Of a stretch of 24,717 nucleotides of DNA, positions 18,501 through 24,717 are shown in pieces (positions within the stretch are counted from its first letter, which is position 1; each line of letters opens with the position of its first letter). The DNA is from Emmonsiellopsis sp. PD_33. Taxonomy: Eukaryota > Ascomycota > Eurotiomycetes > Onygenales > Ajellomycetaceae. Location of the stretch: contig JANTQF010000449.1 of the NCBI GenBank assembly GCA_032988165.1, positions 1 to 24,717 on the forward strand, read 5' to 3'. Under the pieces are notes generated by a model. The model was not told the DNA's origin and did not search any database. It saw nothing but the letters and a program-made list of their open reading frames with translations. The translations under genes were made by a program, and so were the position numbers.

Positions 18501-21130
18501 TGCCTTTATGACTTCCAGGATTGTAGCCAGCCTTGAGTCTTGCTGGTAGACATTAAGGAGTTTTTATTAGAATTATGAGAACATTATAATCACTATTACT
18601 ATATAATCTACCAGGAATGTGTCTGTGGCCTCTACAGCTAGATCTTTCAGAGGCTCATCCTGATCTATAGGTGCATCTGACTGTAATTGAGATAGAGCAT
18701 CTAGAATAATATGTGTGCAGCCAGGTTTATAAAATATCTATAGGTTGAATTGCTGTATGTACTGAGCAGTTTGAATGAGCCTCAAGTTGAGCTTGTCTGT
18801 AGATGAGGTGGTCAGTGAGGTCTATCTGGTGATCTGGAGTGTGGCTGAATGATTAGTATATATGATTACTGGAAGTTCTGTGGCCTCAACCATATATTAC
18901 ACCTTTTTGAGTGTTCAAACCAGACATGCAACCTCTAGCTCAGTCAGCCAGTATTAGGTCTCTACTGATGTCAGGATTTTAGAGAGGAACATAATTGATT
19001 CTATCATTATTAATGGAGGTGGGGTCTCAAAGTCTGAGGTCTTTCCATGCTGTATCTCCTTAAGAGGGGCCTATTCCAGCTTTACATGAAATATCATTAC
19101 TTCAAAGCCTCTCTATTTTAAGGCATCAATATTGAAGAAGAGGTATCACATGTTGTCATAATGCATCAGAAACAGACCTTTAGTAAAAACTACCTATATG
19201 TTCTTAAATGCCTTTTCCTCCTTTTCTGTAGGCTTTCCAAGAGGTGTTTGAGTAGAGAATTGGGTTCTTAATCTACCTTTTACTAGAGCATCCTTGAGGA
19301 GCATTATTTTTTATGCCTGCAGAAGCTTCACATAATAGGTATAAAAAGGTATATAGTTTCTCAGTCATCTCATTGTGCCAAGGTAGGTCTTCAGGTTCTT
19401 CAGATTCTTAAGGAATATGATTCTGGCCAGTGTGGCAATATAATTCTCTGTCAGTGTGAGGCTCAAAAATGAGACCTTGTGTTCTAACAGCCTGACTAAG
19501 GAGAAGTCAATAAATATCTTTTTCAGGTTGATGACAATATTCTTCTTGCAGAACAGAGTGAAGATTTTTCTAAGGTATTTACCATACTTTTCCATGGTGA
19601 TACTGGTCATAACCAGGTTATTAATGTAGTAGTGAATGAACTTCTTGAATTTTTTAAGGAAGAGGTCAATCTTACACTGTACATATACTAATGAGTTTAT
19701 ATATCCCATTATGATAACTGAAGGGATCTTTTATCTACAGTGTAATATAACTAATAGACATCATTGATGGTCACAGTAAACTCTCCATTGATAGAAGAAA
19801 CTTATACAATTAAGGATAGTGATATAGTAATACTCTTTCACAGAGTTAATGACCTCTACCTACTATGTCATTAGATATATGTTGGGCTCAACTATCTTAT
19901 TCAGCTTTCTGATGTTAATAACAGGGTAGTCTTTCCTCACACTATTTACTTCTTTTCAAACTATAAATACTGGGTATTCCAAGGGGGTGTGGTCTGTTGC
20001 TCATTCCATGCATCCTTGGGCATGCAATTTGTTGAATAGTTCATCTATGACTTCACAGTCCTTCTGACCTAGGGGGTATACCTTGACTTGGGTCTGAAGC
20101 TTGCAATCCTTCAATGATAAGAGGGGAATTTGTATCTACTCATCCTCCAGTAGGTTCACAGCATTACTATGATCTTTCTAGATTTCAGGGAATTCATTAT
20201 AGATCTGCATGAAGTACTTCATGGTCTTCTCATTGCTATAGATCATTATATCATTGGGTAGTTTTACTTTCACCCCTGTGGGGTTGACATTGATGGCATG
20301 AGAGGATTCCTCTAGTGACTCTAATATGTCCAGATTGTCATTTAGCTCTTATTAGGGCTACTATTTAGAGAGGCTGAGAGCTAATAGTTCTACCATAGGG
20401 TTAATCAAGTACATACCAGTAATATCATATTCTCTCAGGGTGTTGACATGGGATCTCCATGGGATTATGACCTGCTAATCCATGTTGTTGATGACATGGG
20501 CAAATAGGAGATTATAGTCTATAATTTACACATATGCCTGAAACAGCAGTATGACAGGGTTAAAGATATAGTCTCTATCTATAGGTAGGTATTTCTCTTT
20601 TCCAAGACAGCACCTAAGGGGAATTTTCACCTCTAATCTGAGCAGAATGATGACTTTAACATCTAAATATACTAATCTGATAACTTGATGATCTTTTCTT
20701 GATGTTACTGAGATTTTGACTTCTGCATTCTCACAAGACTTTATTCACAGCATTCTCTTGTCTAAATCTATAGTGATACCCTCCAGTACTATATTATCTA
20801 TATCAAGCAGCAAGTTAATATAGAGGTCATCAATGACATGTACTTCTACTGAGATCTGAGTAAGTACTGGTGTATACTCCTCATCTAGTAGAACTGCTGA
20901 TAATGTGAGTGAAATTATAATCATTTCAGAGGACTTCATAGAGTCTCTGATGCCCCTAACTGGTATTTACAGGTATAACAGGTGTGATATCTTATTACAT
21001 TGCTACTTTAAGAATTTCTTGCTTATGAGGATCATCATGCAGCCTGAGTCTACACATATTGGTAATGGCTTGAAGCTATCTTGGCAGAATGCTATGATAG
21101 TAGTATATTTTCAGTTGTGAAATACATATC
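18501..21130 (-). pseudogene. pol: protease, reverse transcriptase and RNase H (decayed)
   Basis: This is in the same frame as Gag and integrase. The aspartic protease motif ICVDSGCMMI has its DSG at 21,042-21,050. A protease C-terminal part (VIDDLYINLLLDIDNI) is within 20,745-20,939. RT motifs include INIRKLNKIVEPNIYLMT near 19,870-19,919. The catalytic box is in 19,365-19,709, where the expected Y-I-D-D reads YINN (19,617-19,628). RNase H ends with IFYKPGCTHIILDALSQL near 18,690-18,738. This order and these motifs are diagnostic of Ty3/Gypsy. Premature stops and the lost catalytic aspartates mean it cannot make active enzyme. Confidence 0.9.
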
Positions 21131-23228
21131 CATATAGAGTATCTAGATCAGCTGGTCACTAGAATACTATGACTCATAATGTACAGTCAGGGCTTGCATG
21201 AAAAGCCTATGAAGTCACTATACAGGTTTTCAGATGCTTATATAGATTGTTATGTGAATTAAAGGCTTCACCATATTTATAGTAGGTAGCTGCTGTGGGG
21301 TCTGCATGGAATGTATTTATCTTTAGGTTATATACACTATCATCATATGGCTGTTTCTGTGGATCATCCATGGGCATCTCTACATTATCATAGTAAGGGT
21401 TAAACTCTGGTTTCTATTCACATGGATCTTCTGTGGACTCCTCTGACTTCTTAGGGTTAGCATGGAATGCTACTTATTTGCATGGCTGCTGATTTCATGG
21501 CTGCCTGCCAGACTGGGTTGCATTTTTATTAGCAGATACTGAGAGCTGAAGTTACTGTTTTGAGGCTGGCAGTTCAGAACAATCTTGCTGGGCTTTATCT
21601 TGATACTTATATTAGTTGTAAGTGTTATACTGGTTGTAGCAGCTAGTATAGTCATATTAGTTGTTGTTTCTGCTGTAGCTGCCACAGTACTGCCTGTTAG
21701 TATAATCCTGGGTCTGGTACCTGGGCTGGTACTAGTAAGCAGGCTGTTCAAACTAATGGGGGTATGAGCCTCTACCACAGCTGTGATAATTATTCTGAAG
21801 GGTAAAGTTACTATGATAGGATCTGCACTGATTATACATACTATTTGTATATTGATCATTACTTGTAAATTAATCTGTTCAGTTGGTCTGCTTGTGATGA
21901 ATAATCTCTATAAATTCTTTGATGGTTATGTCCTCTTCTGGCTCATTAATGATTGCTTGCAGGGTAACATCCAGATTGTTCCATGCATGTAGGACTTGAG
22001 CATACTTGATGTCTCCTTAGCTGTAATGTTTAGTAGCTGAGGACATGTCTAGGATATAGGAGGTTAAACTGTGCTCATTATAGAGATTCTGAAGTAAGTA
22101 CTTTATCTCATTAAGCTTCTATAATGCTTAGCTACCCTTAATGTAGAATTACTATTAGAGAATCTTAATCCACTCTTCTACTCTATTATTAGTGGTAATA
22201 AGACCTATATGAGTAATATCATTAAGTTCCTGGTTCTACTAGGATTCTGCCTCTCCCTTAAGGTATGAATCCAAGTTCTATTAGATCCTTGCTGCATCTC
22301 TGATTAGAATGACAACCTTAAGCCAGTTGATAAATGCATGGATGTCCTGGTAATAAGTCTTGCCCTTCTTGTTAATAATATTATCACAGCCCCACAATAT
22401 TGGTGTATTGGGGTAGAAAAAACTGATGTCCTGGGGTTTCCATGGAGTGGTTAAGGTTGATGGTGCAGATGGAGGCTGCACTGGTAGCTGGGCTGATGCT
22501 GATGGAGCAGCTGCAGCTCTGATGTGAGAAAGTAGTTTCTGTAGGGTTTACATCTAGTACAGGGTGAAGCTCATATTATCAGCAGATTCACTAGTGCTAG
22601 CAGTGGCTGGGGTGCTATTCATATTCAACATATTATCTGACTATTTAATAGATGATAGTTATGAGGGTTGATCCCTATCAGTTGGAGTTATATTTAGAGT
22701 CTCTGGAGACTCTGTGAGTGTTGGCTGCAGTGTACTGCAAAATAATATACTACTTAGCACAGGGTTAATCTGCAAGGATGGTTGAGCTAGATGGGATGAG
22801 GTATTACCCTCTGAGTATGATTTTAGGCCTAGTAGGAGGTATACTTATCTTACTGGTAAAGTCTTGAAGAATACCTCTTCTTAGTGGTTGAATGTGCAGC
22901 TTTATTTGAAGCAGTCTGTATGGTTGTGAAATTTGAGAACTGCTTGATTAAGTGATGAATAGTTAATAAGCTAGTCTGATGATATCAGTGAGACTATCTA
23001 AGCATCCTTAGAATTTCCATGTGAATTGACTTGTGAGTGTATATGCCCTTATGGTTCTATAGATGCCTGCCTGGACTTAGATGGGAGGTTTAGATGAGTA
23101 GTTTACTCAGTTATAAAGGTTGCCCTTATGATTGTAGTGTTCTGCAAAAAGTCATAATGAGGGAAGTTGAAGTTGAAATACTCAATAATCTGATAAGTAA
23201 GTTCTACTATCTGGATGTGAAAGGTCAT
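21131..23228 (-). pseudogene. gag: capsid and nucleocapsid region with long N-terminal extension (decayed)
   Basis: The first ATG of the frame is at 23,228-23,226 (MTFHIQIVELTYQIIEYFNF). A second in-frame ATG lies at 22,631, exactly 199 codons later. Either could be the start, and the intervening frame has only substitution-type stops. The recognisable Gag core (FFYPNTPILWGCDNII, TYYQDIHAFINWLKVVILIR, NNRVEEWIKIL) is at about 22,150-22,430 and resembles fungal Gypsy Gag proteins. Downstream is a Tyr/Gln/Asn-rich segment (about 21,590-21,850). A decayed zinc-finger-like segment (YYKYGEAFNSHNNLYKHLKT) follows at about 21,225-21,290, in place of the usual CCHC knuckle. It continues into protease in the same frame. 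Confidence 0.75.
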
Positions 23229-24053
23229 TCTGTAGTTCTTTGAATATAAGAGCTGCTGATGTCAATAACTATCATTGGATGAAATGAATCTTCTAGAGGA
23301 AAGAGTCTGTGGAAAAGTATAGAAAGTAAGAAAGATGCTATGCCCTTTTAGGATAAGAGTAACTGGAAGATACATACTGATGCAATAGACATATATGCAC
23401 TATATTCTTTTGGGGAAAGAACTGTGGAAAATCTTAGAAAAATATGAAAAACTGAAAAGAGAGAAAGCACTTTTTAGGGGGTAAAAAAGTGGGTGATTTC
23501 TGAGAAATGTATGGGGAATTTATATGAGAGCTTTAAGTGGTTAATTTATAGGTAAACAGTGATTTGAATATAGTATGACAAATTTCCATGATAGCAGCTC
23601 AGAATCAGGGGTAGTGTAGTGAATGAAAGTAAGCAATAAGAATAGATATAGTAGGGTAATTCCTATGGAAGTTCTGTGGGTGGCTTGGGATTTTCTCATT
23701 AGGTTCAGCAATCTAGGGTAGATGTCTATGGATTCACCAGGAGATCAAGTAGAACAGTATGCATAGAGAATAATAAGAATGCAATTCAATTAGAATTGTC
23801 CATAATGAGGATGAAGCTATTTAGATGCTAGGTATAGAGTGTAGTTTATGAGAAGGATAAGGCCTGGGTAGATATGACTTTTGGAGAGAAGTCTGTAAAG
23901 TGAATGAGACAAGTAGAAGAGATAGAGAAGAGATAGGGATCTATTAAAGAAAATGCAGAAGCAATGAGGGCAAGAAGATACAACAACAACTTATTGTAAA
24001 GACTGGGGAACCCATGGAGAACCTTACATCTTTTACAATGATATACTACTAAT
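23229..24053. other. 5' leader of the retrotransposon
   Basis: About 825 bp lie between the 5' (right) LTR and the first Gag ATG. No tRNA-complementary primer-binding site is obvious next to the LTR; the adjacent minus-strand sequence ATTAGTAGTATATCATTG is probably mutated. The minus-strand open frame of 80 codons that enters the LTR (23,846-24,088) has no recognisable protein character. Confidence 0.5.
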
Positions 24054-24213
24054 TGTAACTTGATGAACTTGAGATAGAAATGTTGCATAGAATAAGGTTG
24101 ATTCTCTAGGTTCTTAGGCTGTCTGTAGGTATTTATATCAGGGGGGCCTGACTAAGTTATATACATAACTAAGCTCATGATCATTTCATGGTATGAAGTA
24201 GGAGTGCATAACA
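24054..24213 (-). repeat. 5' LTR (right copy)
   Basis: This is 160 bp, TGTAACTTGATG to GTGCATAACA, and aligns without gaps to 13,167-13,326. It keeps the terminal TG...CA. All differences from the other copy are transitions. Confidence 0.93.
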
Positions 24214-24218
24214 CCCAG
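24214..24218. repeat. Target-site duplication CCCAG, right copy
   Basis: It directly follows the right LTR and is identical to 13,162-13,166. Confidence 0.9.
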
Positions 24219-24284
24219 TCATTACTAGAGGTTCCTGATGAGAAGTAAGGCCATGCATGCTTCTAGCTGAGCTTAGTAAAAAAG
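24219..24284 (+). repeat. Satellite resumes after the retrotransposon
   Basis: TCATTACTAGAGGTTCCTGA followed by GAGAAGTAAGGCCATG continues the unit interrupted at 13,166 (compare TTACTACTAGAGGTCCCTGG near 13,074). This shows the retrotransposon split one repeat unit. Confidence 0.8.
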
Positions 24285-24440
24285 CTATTAAAAATAGCTG
24301 TAAGAGATGACCAGTGTCCTTCAATAGGTTCAGTAGTTTAATGGTTTTGCATGGGAATCTCATAGCCCCAGCTGTCTACAAGCAGACAGCTGGGGTTACA
24401 CAATGCCTGGGTTTGAATTCAGCAGGGATCATTTTTTTTT
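24285..24440 (+). repeat. Hairpin module 3 (tRNA-like boxes, perfect stem, T tract)
   Basis: Lead-in CTATTAAAAATAGCTGTAAG is at about 24,283-24,303 and box A-like TAGTTTAATGGT at 24,334-24,345. A hairpin has perfect 12-bp arms CCCCAGCTGTCT and AGACAGCTGGGG (24,366-24,377 and 24,384-24,395), a 6-nt loop, and about three further pairs below including one G-T. Box B-like GGGTTTGAATTC is at 24,409-24,420 and nine T at 24,432-24,440. The parts and order match the modules at 11,245-11,411 and 12,680-12,968, while the stem sequence is unrelated to theirs. Confidence 0.6.
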
Positions 24441-24717
24441 CTTTTTGATTTTTTTTTTACCTTTTTCAGTTACAACTAGATGCTGTTGGGAGAAAGCAAT
24501 TAGAAATAGAGAAAGAAAAGGCCTTCCACTATGCTCATTTTACTATATTTAATTAAAGAGAAATGTTCCCTCTCAGTTACTACTAGATGTCACTGTATAG
24601 AGAGTTACTTGGAGTTAATAGAAAGCTAATGAATAAGTTAGATTATCTAAAACTTAGAGAATAGTATATAAATATATATAATTTATAATTTTAATAGTAT
24701 AATTATCTTTTAATTAA
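24441..24717 (+). repeat. Satellite unit and AT-rich right edge
   Basis: After further T tracts, CAGTTACAACTAGATGCTGTTGGG and AATAGAGAAAGAAAAGGCCTT (about 24,468-24,525) continue the satellite seen at 10.7-13.2 kb. The last 60 bases are nearly pure A/T. The repeat domain therefore extends past the window. Confidence 0.7.

Larger units (their letters stand above)
13167..24213 (-). mobile_element. Ty3/Gypsy chromovirus LTR retrotransposon, full length, RIP-inactivated
   Basis: The element is 11,047 bp. Two 160-bp LTRs (13,167-13,326 and 24,054-24,213) begin TGTAAC and end TAACA or TAATA, and CCCAG target duplications flank them. Coding direction is minus, so the right LTR is the 5' LTR. Internal order is: leader, Gag, protease, RT, RNase H, integrase with chromodomain, then an extra reading frame of about 950 codons. 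Gag through chromodomain lie in one frame with no frameshift detected. The LTRs differ at about 22 of 160 sites, all transitions with no indel, including TG against CA at two sites as expected from deamination of either strand of a former CpG. It inserted into the satellite, which continues on both sides. At 11 kb it is long for a fungal Gypsy element. Confidence 0.92.

Noticed and set aside
21470..21859. Minus-strand 129-codon Thr/Ile-rich frame
   Set aside because: It is out of frame with Gag and pol. The Gag frame through the same bases gives the Tyr/Gln-rich segment that connects to protease.
23846..24088. Minus-strand 80-codon frame starting inside the LTR
   Set aside because: It spans the LTR and leader with no protein motif; probably chance in AT-rich sequence.
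13167..24213. Active retrotransposon
   Set aside because: There are many stops across gag-pol, and the RT and integrase catalytic residues are lost.
24327..24431. Functional tRNA gene
   Set aside because: Box A and box B resemblance is real, but the 5' and 3' segments that would form the acceptor stem (GGTTCAG and AGGGATC) do not pair, and a hairpin replaces the anticodon arm. At most it is tRNA-derived.

Overview
This window looks like a filamentous ascomycete (Pezizomycotina) chromosome segment. The evidence is a short, canonical spliceosomal intron in a Clr5-domain protein gene, fungal-type promoter motifs, and an abrupt switch from CpG-containing, gene-bearing DNA to AT-rich DNA with no CpG. 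Onygenales with isochore-like genomes (for example Blastomyces relatives) would fit, but that is only a guess.

Left arm (1 to about 5,990): ordinary composition, with two intact genes on the minus strand. One encodes a 662-aa Clr5-domain protein (two exons, 961-3082). The other encodes an uncharacterised 448-aa basic, low-complexity protein (4020-5366). The DNA between and around them is UTR and promoter.

Right arm (about 5,990 to 24,717): I found no CpG dinucleotide by eye over about 18.7 kb, and everything is mobile or repetitive DNA. In order it holds: a border repeat; a roughly 76-bp palindrome-bearing tandem array (6.25-6.57 kb); a 215-bp dimeric array (6.95-7.62 kb); a decayed DNA transposase of Mutator-like type on the minus strand (about 7.75-10.17 kb); and a satellite block (10.64-13.17 kb) dominated by a 203-bp dimeric repeat. 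The satellite contains modules with tRNA-like box A and box B, a long hairpin between them, and a T tract. The satellite is interrupted by an 11,047-bp LTR retrotransposon (13,167-24,213) with 160-bp LTRs and a 5-bp target duplication CCCAG. It then resumes at 24,219 with a third hairpin module.

The retrotransposon is a Ty3/Gypsy chromovirus on the minus strand. Gag, protease, RT, RNase H, integrase and chromodomain lie in one reading frame broken only by substitution stops. An additional reading frame of about 950 codons of unknown function lies downstream of pol, in the position where env sits in env-bearing elements. The LTRs differ at about 22 of 160 positions, all transitions, and the RT catalytic aspartates were lost through CpA-to-TpA changes. 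Both point to RIP or methylation-driven cytosine deamination. Nothing on the right arm appears able to make its protein now. The most intriguing candidates are the hairpin modules with Pol III-like signals and the extra retrotransposon ORF.
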